A stretch of 20,290 nucleotides of DNA from a virus: positions 1 through 20,290 of the IMG/VR virus record IMGVR_UViG_3300042540_000099; one strand, 5' to 3'. Positions 1-7,057 of the stretch are shown one piece after another. Position numbers and translations under genes: made by a program. The notes below the pieces were generated by a model. The model made no database searches. It saw only the letters and a list, made by a program, of their open reading frames with translations, and had not been told where the DNA came from. Position 1 is the first letter of the stretch. Each line of letters opens with the position of its first letter.

Positions 1-347
1 CTCCAGCCGACGTACGAGCCAAAGTAAAGCGTGATGTCGTTCCCACACACGTTGTCCGCCCAGTCCTCTTGGAACATGTCGCGGATTTCTTGGTCGGTCA
101 GCTCGGGAAAGTCCGGCCTATACTCTGCCACCTTGGCGTCGAAACACGCCTCTTGTGACTCGTAGGGCCGAGTGATACAGCCCGGCAGCAGGTCAAGCAG
201 GTCCGTGTACAGGCTTTGGTAGTACGACGACGTGCCGGGGATCTCATGCAGCTCAAAGGTCCAGTCCCACGGAGCGCACGAACAGCAAGCGTCGCACGTC
301 GGGCAGGTACAGGGCGTGCCGCAGCAGGCGCTACATGGTAGGAGCAT
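1..347 (-). CDS. Cysteine-rich tail-region protein (partial, runs off left edge)
   Basis: Reading the minus strand from the ATG at 347 gives an open frame of 115 codons to the window edge with no stop, so the C-terminus is missing. Its first 24 residues hold nine cysteines (positions 5, 8, 9, 13, 15, 18, 21, 22, 24), followed by an acidic, aromatic-rich stretch with further cysteines. The ATG overlaps the previous gene's TAA by one base (TAATG), and a GGAG lies about 8 bases upstream, which supports this start. It is the fourth gene after the tape measure, where tail-tip and adsorption proteins usually sit. I do not recognise the family. The cysteine cluster suggests metal or Fe-S binding, as known for some tail-tip proteins, but that is inference. 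Confidence 0.75.
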   Translation of the reverse strand, partial: MLLPCSACCGTPCTCPTCDACCSCAPWDWTFELHEIPGTSSYYQSLYTDLLDLLPGCITRPYESQEACFDAKVAEYRPDFPELTDQEIRDMFQEDWADNVCGNDITLYFGSYVGW

Positions 348-703
348 TAGTCACACTCCGCGGCGATCAGGAACCAGGCCGTGCCTTCGGCGTGTACTGC
401 ACAGTGAGCCGTTGTTGCGGGCGCAGTAATGTTTGCAAACAGATTCAGGGCCGTGGCCGTGGCCGTCGTGCCGTACTTGAACGTAACTGTCTTGCTGGAG
501 TTCTTGGACCAGGCACCGGTGAATGTTGCGATACGGAAGTGACGACCAACTAGAGCACCGCCGAGCCGACGAAACGTCAGCGACTGCGAGCCTCTGTCGC
601 CCTGCTCCACCGCGCGTACTGCCTTGGCAATTCGCTCCGCGGCAGGACGGGTAAACGTCACCTTCTCAACGCCGGCCGGCTTGCCGTCTGGTCGGTTGGG
701 CAT
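347..703 (-). CDS. Unrecognised tail-region protein, 118 aa
   Basis: A 118-residue frame starting with ATG at 703, one base after the TGA of the preceding gene, and ending in a TAA that overlaps the next ATG. The N-terminal half is basic and helix-prone (about residues 10-35, with PAAERIAKAVRAVEQGDRG). The rest is rich in Thr, Ala and aromatic residues, as in beta-structured virion proteins. No signal peptide or membrane segment is visible. Position after the tape measure implies a tail-tip or accessory role, but no family is recognised. The tight coupling to both neighbours is the main evidence that it is a real gene. Confidence 0.75.
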   Translation of the reverse strand: MPNRPDGKPAGVEKVTFTRPAAERIAKAVRAVEQGDRGSQSLTFRRLGGALVGRHFRIATFTGAWSKNSSKTVTFKYGTTATATALNLFANITAPATTAHCAVHAEGTAWFLIAAECD

Positions 704-704
704 G

Positions 705-1073
705 TCAGTCCTCGTAGACCGTCAGCACAAGCCGAGTACCAGACACGGCCGCACTGGCTGCATAGTCTCCGCTCGCCAGCCTCAACACAGCCGCCTCCCC
801 TGCCTTGAGTCGCACCGTCTCGTACAGCGTGCCGCCGCTAAATCGGCCAAACGAAACCGTGTGCGTGCCAGCGGTTGCCAGCGACCGGACGAACGCCAGC
901 CCGAGCGAGCCCAGCGTTGCCGTCGAAACCTGCGTGGCGCTTGTGCCCAGATTGAGAGTCACGGACAGCATGCCCGCAGTGCTCATGTCCGCAGTGATTC
1001 CAGAAGCGGAAAAGGATTGCGAAAGCGATCCTTTGGCAACGCGGCCCGTGATCGAATAACTCACGTCTGGCAT
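705..1073 (-). CDS. Beta-rich tail-region protein, 122 aa, unknown family
   Basis: A 122-residue frame from the ATG at 1073, 11 bases after the previous stop. The sequence is dominated by Ser, Thr, Ala, Gly and Val in alternating patterns (for example LSVTLNLGTSATQVST and TVSFGRFSGGTLYETVRL), as expected for a beta-sandwich virion protein. It has a short acidic C-terminus (VYED) and no cysteine, signal peptide or membrane segment. Its position among genes downstream of the tape measure suggests a tail-tip or fibre-associated component. I cannot assign a family. A capsid or tail decoration protein is an alternative. Confidence 0.78.
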   Translation of the reverse strand: MPDVSYSITGRVAKGSLSQSFSASGITADMSTAGMLSVTLNLGTSATQVSTATLGSLGLAFVRSLATAGTHTVSFGRFSGGTLYETVRLKAGEAAVLRLASGDYAASAAVSGTRLVLTVYED

Positions 1074-1084
1074 GGATCAACTCC

Positions 1085-1966
1085 CTAGAAAGGTGGCGTC
1101 CCGAAATACGGCTGAAACTCCACGGCCGGAAACACTCGCAGCCCAGATCCGCCGCCGAGGATGTCGGGAGCCTGGCCGTCAGCTTTCATCGCGCCATTGG
1201 CCTCCAATGCCCGAGGCGCGCCGCTGGCGATCTTCAGGTTGGGATCGTCAGGGTCTTTGACCCACGCCCGCTTGAGGACGCCAGCCTCAAGGAAGTTCCA
1301 GCCGACGTTAGGTACGAGCAGGTTCCACGTTGAGCGGCGGTAGATCAGCTCTACCGTGATCTTCCAGTAGCGGACTTCCTCGCCATCGACTACCTCTGTT
1401 TCCTGCGATCCGCTAATGCCACCGCACTGCCAGGTATAGGCGGCACCGCCCAAGTACGGCGAACTGTTGACGCAATTCGTCACGGCGGCAGCAGTGGCCA
1501 GAGGGAACTGCTCACGGTTTCCTGCGATTGTCGCGCGGACCTCGGCCTCAAGCGTCGTCAGCCCCTCGATGTACTCGCCAGCCGTATTCTGCAGCGGGCG
1601 AATATCTGCGTTGCCCGCCCCGTGGTAGTAGGTCAGTGCCGGCACCTGAGCCCCGCCGGTTGAGAAACTCCACACGTCGGGCCTGGCCAACGGATTCGGT
1701 TCTGCGTCTTCCTGCTTGGAGACTGAGAACCTGTAGCTGATCTCGACGTGGTGCCGGTCGGTCTCGGTGACCGTCGCATCCAGCATTCGCAGGTAATCGA
1801 ACTCTGGGTGCGCCGCGCCGTGCGCAATGCCGACGGCTCCGATGCAGTCCTGCGTGGGCGTTGGGGCGTCCACCGTCAGTACGTACTTTATTTCGGCGGA
1901 CGGTGCCTCGCCGAACTTGTGCGAAACCGTCCGCGGCAAAACTTCGCGCAGGCTGAGTACCGCCAT
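1085..1966 (-). CDS. Putative distal tail protein, 293 aa
   Basis: The first gene after the tape measure, beginning with ATG at 1966 that overlaps the tape-measure TAA by one base (TAATG). In many siphophages this slot holds the distal tail (Dit) or a tail-tip protein. The protein is soluble-looking, beta-strand-rich and tryptophan/tyrosine-rich, with four cysteines (two in the stretch around residues 163-182) and a Gly-rich C-terminus (ILGGGSGLRVFP). I see no recognisable Dit, Tal or receptor-binding motif, so the role is inferred from position only. Length, frame integrity and coupling make it a secure gene. Confidence 0.82.
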   Translation of the reverse strand: MAVLSLREVLPRTVSHKFGEAPSAEIKYVLTVDAPTPTQDCIGAVGIAHGAAHPEFDYLRMLDATVTETDRHHVEISYRFSVSKQEDAEPNPLARPDVWSFSTGGAQVPALTYYHGAGNADIRPLQNTAGEYIEGLTTLEAEVRATIAGNREQFPLATAAAVTNCVNSSPYLGGAAYTWQCGGISGSQETEVVDGEEVRYWKITVELIYRRSTWNLLVPNVGWNFLEAGVLKRAWVKDPDDPNLKIASGAPRALEANGAMKADGQAPDILGGGSGLRVFPAVEFQPYFGTPPF

Positions 1967-4164
1967 TACCCGGCCCCCAAAATGTCTACAGGCTCGGCGC
2001 CAATCGCCACCAGGGCCTTGCGGATTTCTTCGAGCTTCGCCAACTGCTGCCGGCGATTCTCAATGGCAGGATCTTCTCGGCCAGTAGCCAGCGACAGAAG
2101 CTGGCCAATGCCCTCCTGCGTGCGAATGTCGGCGATCTGCAATGCCTGCTGGGCGGGCCGGGAAAGTTCGGCCGCGATCTCTTGGCGAATCTGTATGCCC
2201 TCTGCAGCAAGGTTGCGGAGAGCCTGAGCCGCCTCGCCGCCGTTGATGAGCTTTTGGTCGTAAGCCTTGCGCACTGCGTTGAACTGATCCGCCAGGCGTG
2301 CAGTCGGCTTGAGGAGTTTGTCGTCGATCCCGAGGGCGTCAATTTGCCGCTGGCGGTCTTGTTTCTTAGCCTCGGCCGTCGCTGCCTGAGTGAGCCGCAG
2401 TCGTTCCTCGGCAGCGGAAATCGCTGCTGCATCGCCCTGCCTCAAGGCTGCGTTGTACGCCTCCTGAGCGGCCCGCTGCTCGTTCGCGATGTCGAGCAAA
2501 TCACGGTTCAGTTGGACACGGGAAGACTCGGCCGCGGTCAGCCCCTGCGTCGAAAGCTCAGTGACTCGCTTGCGAGACTCTTCTGCGGCCTTGCGCGCTG
2601 AGTCGGCAGACGACTTGGTTGCGTCGGCCCTCGCCTTCTCTGCCTCTGTCAACTGCTTCACTGTGGCAATCAACGCCCGCGAGTCCTGATCGACAAACCG
2701 CAACGCCCCCTTTTGGTCGAGCACATCATCAGTGATCGCGCCGGCGTACTGGCGAATGCCCTCAAACTGCTTGAGCACGGTGGCGGGCACCTTATCAAGC
2801 CCGCCCAACTCCTTGGCCAGAGCGACGATTGCCCCCCTGGCTTCCTCAAGTGAGCCTTGGGCGAACTCGTTGATACTGACTTGCTCAGGCACCTTGAGTG
2901 CCTTCTTCACGTCCTCCCCAAGATTGAAGGCCGCGACGCCAGCCAAGTCGGTTTCTTGGCGAAACCGCTTCATTGCAGACTCAGCGTCAGCAATCGCAAC
3001 CTCGGTGCTCGTTCCGGCGTCCTTGCCTGCAAGCGACCATTCAAGCAATGCGCCTCCAGCGAGGCCCAAGCCGACGACCAGCAGCCCAATGCCCGTGGAC
3101 GCAAGAAGGCCGCGGATCGCCACGCCGAGCCCGACGGTCGCCACCGCCGCCGCCCCGGTGGCCACGCTGTAGCCCAGCGCCGCGCGAGCCGATGCCGAGA
3201 ACGCTACCGCAAGCCCAGTGATTGCACCGCCGATTGCCTGCCGGTTGATGAAGGCTAGATAGCCCCCAATGGCAGGCAGCAGGTTCTGGGCCAGCGGAAC
3301 AGCCACGCGACCGACGAACGCCAAGGCGTTGCCAACGTCCTCGAGCAGCACGGCAAGGGTCCGCGCCGCCTCTGGCACGTTGATGCTCTGTACGAACTTG
3401 ATGAAGTTGTCAGCGCCTTGCGTCAGCGCGGGCTGCAACTGCGTCAAGATGCGGCCCGCAAGCTCCTGCATCGCCTGGCCAGCCAAGCCAAACGAGTCTC
3501 CGATTGCGTCGATCTTCTCAGGGTCGAGCCCTGCGACACCATCGCGGAAGCCGCCAAGGAACGTCTGTGCCGTCTTCAGATTCTCAGGCAACTCACGGAA
3601 CGTTGGCAGCAACTGCGCGCCGGCCTTGCCGAAAACGGCCACCGCTGTCGCCGCCCGTTGAGCCGGGTTCTCGATGGAGTTAATCGCCGAAGCGATCGTC
3701 TGAAACTGCTGCGTGCTGGTCTGCGTTGCCAATCCATCAGCCGACAGGCCGAGAGTGGAAAGAGCCTTGGCGGCTTCCTTGCTGCCACCGGCAGCGTTCG
3801 TGATCGTCACCTGCGCCCTGGTGAACGCCTTGGCCAACTCCTCCGTGGACGCACCAGACAAATCGGCCGCCACCTGCAACGTCCGCAGTTCTTGGTACGA
3901 CACCCCGAGGCTGGCAGCCAGCTGCCGCGTGTTGTCGATGGCGTTTAGTGCCCCGCTCGTGAACGCTTGAAACGTGTTGGCAATCGACGATATGCCGCTG
4001 ATGAACGCTTTGGAAATCTCCAGCGTCTTGAGTGTGGAGACATCGCGGGCCGTTTGCTTTGCGGCGTAGCCCAGCTTCTGCAATTCCACGACGCCGGCGT
4101 TGATACCCTGGGCCATGCCCACGGCAGATGCCGATAACTGAAATCCAATGCCAAGCGTTGCCAT
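1966..4164 (-). CDS. Tail tape measure protein
   Basis: At 732 residues this is the longest gene here, and it follows the tail chaperone pair directly, the standard position for the tape measure that sets tail length and is ejected with the DNA. The N-terminus (about 1-240) carries Ala/Leu-rich helices and the FGKAGAQLLP motif (178-187) typical of these proteins. Residues about 280-375 form a long hydrophobic block of several membrane-length segments. Residues about 480-720 are charged, Gln/Ala/Arg-rich and coiled-coil-like. By the usual rule of about 0.15 nm per residue, the tail would be near 110 nm. The start ATG lies 3 bases after the previous stop. No lysozyme or peptidase motif is apparent within it. 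Confidence 0.93.
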   Translation of the reverse strand: MATLGIGFQLSASAVGMAQGINAGVVELQKLGYAAKQTARDVSTLKTLEISKAFISGISSIANTFQAFTSGALNAIDNTRQLAASLGVSYQELRTLQVAADLSGASTEELAKAFTRAQVTITNAAGGSKEAAKALSTLGLSADGLATQTSTQQFQTIASAINSIENPAQRAATAVAVFGKAGAQLLPTFRELPENLKTAQTFLGGFRDGVAGLDPEKIDAIGDSFGLAGQAMQELAGRILTQLQPALTQGADNFIKFVQSINVPEAARTLAVLLEDVGNALAFVGRVAVPLAQNLLPAIGGYLAFINRQAIGGAITGLAVAFSASARAALGYSVATGAAAVATVGLGVAIRGLLASTGIGLLVVGLGLAGGALLEWSLAGKDAGTSTEVAIADAESAMKRFRQETDLAGVAAFNLGEDVKKALKVPEQVSINEFAQGSLEEARGAIVALAKELGGLDKVPATVLKQFEGIRQYAGAITDDVLDQKGALRFVDQDSRALIATVKQLTEAEKARADATKSSADSARKAAEESRKRVTELSTQGLTAAESSRVQLNRDLLDIANEQRAAQEAYNAALRQGDAAAISAAEERLRLTQAATAEAKKQDRQRQIDALGIDDKLLKPTARLADQFNAVRKAYDQKLINGGEAAQALRNLAAEGIQIRQEIAAELSRPAQQALQIADIRTQEGIGQLLSLATGREDPAIENRRQQLAKLEEIRKALVAIGAEPVDILGAG

Positions 4165-4167
4165 ACT

Positions 4168-4476
4168 TCACTTCTGGCCAAGGTCGGCCGCTAACTGCCT
4201 GAGCGTTTCTGCAATCTGCGTTGGGTGCTGCGGTGCCTTGCGTTCCACCGGCACGAAGTCTTGAGCCTCGGGGACTTTGTTTTTGCAGTACGGGGCCAGC
4301 ACCGAACTTGCCAGCATTCCGGTCTGCAGCCAAGGATTGTCGAGCGGACGAAACCAGCGGCTGTAGGCGATCCACTGCGAGAACTCTCGCGAGTCCATCG
4401 CGTCGATCTCTGCCACCGTTTTCTTGAGGTGCGAAGCCAGGTCGAGCTTGAAACGCAAACTCGGCCTGGCGTTCAT
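4168..4476 (-). CDS. Tail assembly chaperone, T-like (GpT/GT type)
   Basis: A 102-residue frame beginning with ATG at 4476, which overlaps the TGA of the upstream chaperone gene (ATGA). The motif DSREFSQWIAYSRWFRPLDN (about residues 27-46) matches the pattern of phage tail assembly T proteins, in which a short helix with EF.EW.AY is conserved. These proteins recruit the tape measure during tail assembly. The same frame stays open upstream to 4539, and it lies in the -1 frame relative to the upstream gene, as in lambda G/T. The protein may therefore be made by frameshifting, by the ATG, or both. A G-rich run (GGCGGGGGA) just before the ATG could serve as a ribosome-binding site. Confidence 0.82.
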   Translation of the reverse strand: MNARPSLRFKLDLASHLKKTVAEIDAMDSREFSQWIAYSRWFRPLDNPWLQTGMLASSVLAPYCKNKVPEAQDFVPVERKAPQHPTQIAETLRQLAADLGQK

Positions 4477-4826
4477 TCCCCCGCCAGTTTTTGGATTTCC
4501 TCCTCTGTCAGCGCGTTGTGCTTCAGGGCCGCCTTCCACAGTCCATGGATCTGGTCAACGCTCTTGCGCTTCAAAGCCGCCACGCCTTCGTCACCAGGAA
4601 ACAGCAGCGTGCCCTTGTCATCACACAGGCAGCGAGCGAGCAACTCAGAACGAAAGTCTGGAATGACCGGCACGGACTTCGACTGGGCCTCGAGCAGCTT
4701 GACCTCGTAACTGTCTCGGTCGCCGACGGTCATCAGCCGAACGCACACCTCACCGCCCCAGGCAGGCACTCTGATGATCTTGGCGTCGCTGGCTTGCTCA
4801 ATCTGATCTCGCGTTAGCGCTGGCAT
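4473..4826 (-). CDS. Tail assembly chaperone, G-like
   Basis: A 117-residue soluble, acidic-to-neutral protein placed between the tail-tube genes and the T-like gene plus tape measure, which is the position of the gpG chaperone in lambda-like siphophages. It contains a small beta-like domain (IIRVPAWGGEVCVRLMTVGD, about residues 17-36) and a C-terminal helical part (HGLWKAALKHNALTEEEIQKL). I chose the ATG at 4826, preceded by GGGTGAAACC and 4 bases after the previous stop. A TTG further upstream at 4841 would overlap the previous gene. The functional call rests on gene order, size and the T-like partner. Confidence 0.8.
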   Translation of the reverse strand: MPALTRDQIEQASDAKIIRVPAWGGEVCVRLMTVGDRDSYEVKLLEAQSKSVPVIPDFRSELLARCLCDDKGTLLFPGDEGVAALKRKSVDQIHGLWKAALKHNALTEEEIQKLAGE

Positions 4827-4830
4827 GGTT

Positions 4831-5151
4831 TCACCCGTCAAGAAATCTGAACGTCACGGTGTAACGGGTCACGCCGTTCAACTCGGGCGCGACGGTCAGT
4901 CCTTCATAGACTGCCTGAGTCGTCAAGGTGGCGCCGCCGCCGGCAACCGTGAGCGTGCCGAGGACGCCGTAGTTACCAGTAGCAACGCCTGCGATGCCGA
5001 GGCAGGTCAGCGAAAGGCTTCCAACTTCGTCTGTCCATGCGGACGCACGACCTTTGGCCGGGCCGCCTCCATACTGCCACGACAGGCCCGTGACCTCGGC
5101 AAACGTCGTACTGGCAAAGGTCGCCGTGATGCCTGTGCTGTAACTCGCCAC
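4831..5151 (-). CDS. Tail-tube-like protein, second copy
   Basis: A 106-residue beta-rich protein that starts with GTG at 5151, preceded by GGAGG (5157-5161) 5 bases upstream. It resembles the gene just upstream. Both share a pattern GTTF.F..T.F..VT.I.Y..G.GGG near the N-terminus and a Gly-rich middle (here LTVAGGGATLTTQAV), ending in strands before the stop. That layout suits a tail-tube protein of the major-tail-protein fold. It may be a second tube subunit, a minor tube-end protein or a tube-derived decoration. The similarity was judged by eye and is weak at sequence level. Confidence 0.72.
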   Translation of the reverse strand: MASYSTGITATFASTTFAEVTGLSWQYGGGPAKGRASAWTDEVGSLSLTCLGIAGVATGNYGVLGTLTVAGGGATLTTQAVYEGLTVAPELNGVTRYTVTFRFLDG

Positions 5152-5166
5152 GGACGCCTCCGTAGC

Positions 5167-5544
5167 TCAAGCCAGCTGGAACTCGGCCGAGCCCCGAATG
5201 GCGTCGTTGACGGTCAGCGTCACCGCAGACGAATTGCACGTTGCCGTAGCAGAGACGGAGATCCCGCCGGTAATCGCCAGCGTGCCGGTCGTGTTCTGTG
5301 CGATGACATTGGTGCCGATGTACTCGATCGATACGCTCTTGCCGGTGTCCCCGCCCTGCGTGCCGACAAGCGGCCGGGCGATCGAGAGAACGCTGGCCCC
5401 GGTGGTCAGGCCGAGGTGCGAGATGTCAATGTTGTCGGCGCCGCCACCAGTTGACCCGATGGTGTAGGTGATGCTGGTGACCGTGAAAACAGTGCCACCG
5501 AAAGAGAACGTCGTGCCAAGGCCAGAATGCGGGGTCGCTGCCAT
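5167..5544 (-). CDS. Major tail tube protein (probable)
   Basis: A 125-residue, Thr/Ser/Gly/Val-rich beta protein directly after the tail terminator gene and before the chaperones, the canonical place for the major tail protein that stacks into the tube. Visible features are TTFSFGGTVFTVTSITYTIG (about 11-30), a Gly-rich loop with a DNIDIS segment, and TGTLAITGGISVSATATC. It starts with ATG at 5544, 3 bases after the upstream TGA. It is shorter than many tube proteins, though small ones exist. A paralogue-like gene follows, so which of the two forms the tube is not decided by sequence alone. Confidence 0.78.
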   Translation of the reverse strand: MAATPHSGLGTTFSFGGTVFTVTSITYTIGSTGGGADNIDISHLGLTTGASVLSIARPLVGTQGGDTGKSVSIEYIGTNVIAQNTTGTLAITGGISVSATATCNSSAVTLTVNDAIRGSAEFQLA

Positions 5545-5547
5545 GCG

Positions 5548-5958
5548 TCAACTCTCCTGCCAGCGGATGTCGTAGCTTTGCGTGACCTGATACGCCGGCG
5601 GCATTTCTGCACCGCCGAGTGAAACGAAGTCGTCGCTCTCGTTTTCGAGCGATACCTGATCCACAACCGTATTATCAGCCTGCCCCCCGTACCCATCCAG
5701 AACGCGACGCAAGGCATCGGCCACCTCCCGCGTCTGGTCGTACGTGACGCCGTACGCCTGAAATTCGACGGTCACGCGGGGCATCCCCATCGGGTTCCCA
5801 AGGGTCTGCTCCCGTTGAATCCCCGTGCGCCTCCACGTCACGAAAGGCAGGGTGGCCGACGCCGGGGCAAGCACGGGGTAGATGCGCAGCCCAACTAGCG
5901 TAGTGACAGACGTGCTGCCAACGAGGGCGGCTCGAAGGACGGCCTCTGGGGATTTCAT
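5548..5958 (-). CDS. Tail terminator / DUF3168-like tail completion protein
   Basis: A 136-residue protein with the signature of the DUF3168-like tail terminators: an N-terminal helix (MKSPEAVLRAALVG), then YPVLAPASATLPFVTWRRTG (about 27-46), a central strand pair (PRVTVEFQAYG) and a helix (TREVADALRRVLDGY). These proteins cap the tail tube at its head-proximal end and stop tube growth. The start ATG at 5958 overlaps the stop of the gp10-like gene (ATGA). Position between the gp10-like gene and the tube gene agrees exactly with HK97-type gene order. Confidence 0.88.
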   Translation of the reverse strand: MKSPEAVLRAALVGSTSVTTLVGLRIYPVLAPASATLPFVTWRRTGIQREQTLGNPMGMPRVTVEFQAYGVTYDQTREVADALRRVLDGYGGQADNTVVDQVSLENESDDFVSLGGAEMPPAYQVTQSYDIRWQES

Positions 5959-6737
5959 AGGCCGAAGTCTCCGTATTTCTTCTGGGTCGCGCGGATCGCC
6001 GCCGACAGCGACTTCCGCATCTCAACGTCCAAGATGCTTTGCATCTGGCCCCGCGTTGACTGGAAAGCCCGTGTCAGCGGCTTGCGAGCCGGGCTGCCGC
6101 GCACCTGGCCGGTGGCGATGAAGTCCACTGGGTAGCGGCGGACGCCGGGCCGGAAGAACGGGCCGCGGCTGTTGAACGACGACAGGATCCCCCGCCCAGA
6201 CGCCGGCTCCTTCCTGCGTTCAGTGAGCGTGCGAATGCGACCGCCCAGGACTACCCTGCGGCGGCTGACACGCTTCGACTTTCCTGCCGTTCGCGGGGCA
6301 GTGCCATACTCGACCAGATGCGAGTGGTATGCCCTATTCGGCCCCTTTAGCACGCTGCCGCCGATGAAGGCTGGCGTAGCGCCCTTCTGGCTCTTGCTGT
6401 TCACCGGACGCCGGAACCCGACAACCACTACGGCGACCGGCAGCTTGGCCTTGTTGTTTGTGTATTTCCGCTCGACCTTGCTGACGCTCGCCAGCAGATT
6501 CCCCGTGATCTCGCCAAGGGCCGCCACGTTTTTTTGCAGGGCTTCCTGTCCTGGCTTGGCGGCCTTGCGAAGCGCCCGCAGTTGGTACTTCGTGCTGATG
6601 TCGCGGGGCAGCTTCTTGAGCTCAGCCACGATGTCAGCGAGCGGCTCCAGTGCAAACAGGGCTTTCGCCTTCTTGCCTCGCCCTAGTGCCAACTTCATAA
6701 GCGGCGACTGATTGCCGCCGGCAAATACGCTCGCCAT
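5955..6737 (-). CDS. HK97 gp10-like neck/tail-joining protein (extended)
   Basis: A 260-residue basic protein between the head-tail adaptor and the tail terminator, the position of the HK97 gp10 family. It shows the family's helical N-terminal part (ALRKAAKPGQEALQKNVAAL, about 54-73), a strand with VGFRRPV, and the HSHLVEYGTAPR segment (about 137-148), which is the characteristic H...E.GT..R motif. The C-terminal part carries AFQSTRGQ and an amphipathic helix. It is longer than the usual 110-170 residues, with an Arg/Ser-rich insertion around 150-200. The ATG overlaps the upstream TAA by one base. Confidence 0.87.
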   Translation of the reverse strand: MASVFAGGNQSPLMKLALGRGKKAKALFALEPLADIVAELKKLPRDISTKYQLRALRKAAKPGQEALQKNVAALGEITGNLLASVSKVERKYTNNKAKLPVAVVVVGFRRPVNSKSQKGATPAFIGGSVLKGPNRAYHSHLVEYGTAPRTAGKSKRVSRRRVVLGGRIRTLTERRKEPASGRGILSSFNSRGPFFRPGVRRYPVDFIATGQVRGSPARKPLTRAFQSTRGQMQSILDVEMRKSLSAAIRATQKKYGDFGL

Positions 6738-7057
6738 TAGGGGATCGTCTCCTGGCAGATGATCTCGTGCTCGCTGCGGTTGCCACGCTCGAGCAGGCTG
6801 ACGATCTCAAGCGTGCGGTTCCGCCAGGAGAACCGCATATTCTGCGTCAGCCCCGGCAGATATCGCATCTTCACACGATGCGTTACGGAAATCTCTTGCT
6901 GCCCGAGCCCGAGCGACTCTCGCGCCGTGACGCCCTCCACGCTTGCCCAGACGGCAGAGGAGTCGCTCCATGACAGCACCGTCTCGCCGAGCGTGTTGGT
7001 GGCACCACTGGCGACCTGCACCGTAATCCGATCGCGGAGTCTGCCGGCGTCGATCAT
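6737..7057 (-). CDS. Phage head-tail adaptor (SPP1 gp16-like)
   Basis: A 106-residue protein with the head-tail joining family pattern: an N-terminal DAGRLRDRITVQ (about 3-14), LGETVLSWSDSSAVWASVEG (about 23-42), then the ISVTHRVKMRYLPGLTQNMR region and the terminal LEIVSLLERGNR segment. Such stopper proteins sit between the connector and the tail. I chose the ATG at 7057 because it overlaps the connector's TGA (ATGA). An upstream in-frame GTG at 7072 is possible but lies well inside the previous gene. Gene order supports the call strongly. Confidence 0.9.
   Translation of the reverse strand: MIDAGRLRDRITVQVASGATNTLGETVLSWSDSSAVWASVEGVTARESLGLGQQEISVTHRVKMRYLPGLTQNMRFSWRNRTLEIVSLLERGNRSEHEIICQETIP

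Noticed and set aside
4478-4498. Classic slippery heptamer for G/T frameshifting
   Set aside because: I looked for X XXY YYZ in the correct frame. GGGGGAA and CCAAAAA only partly fit, so frameshifting is left as a possibility and not called as a feature.
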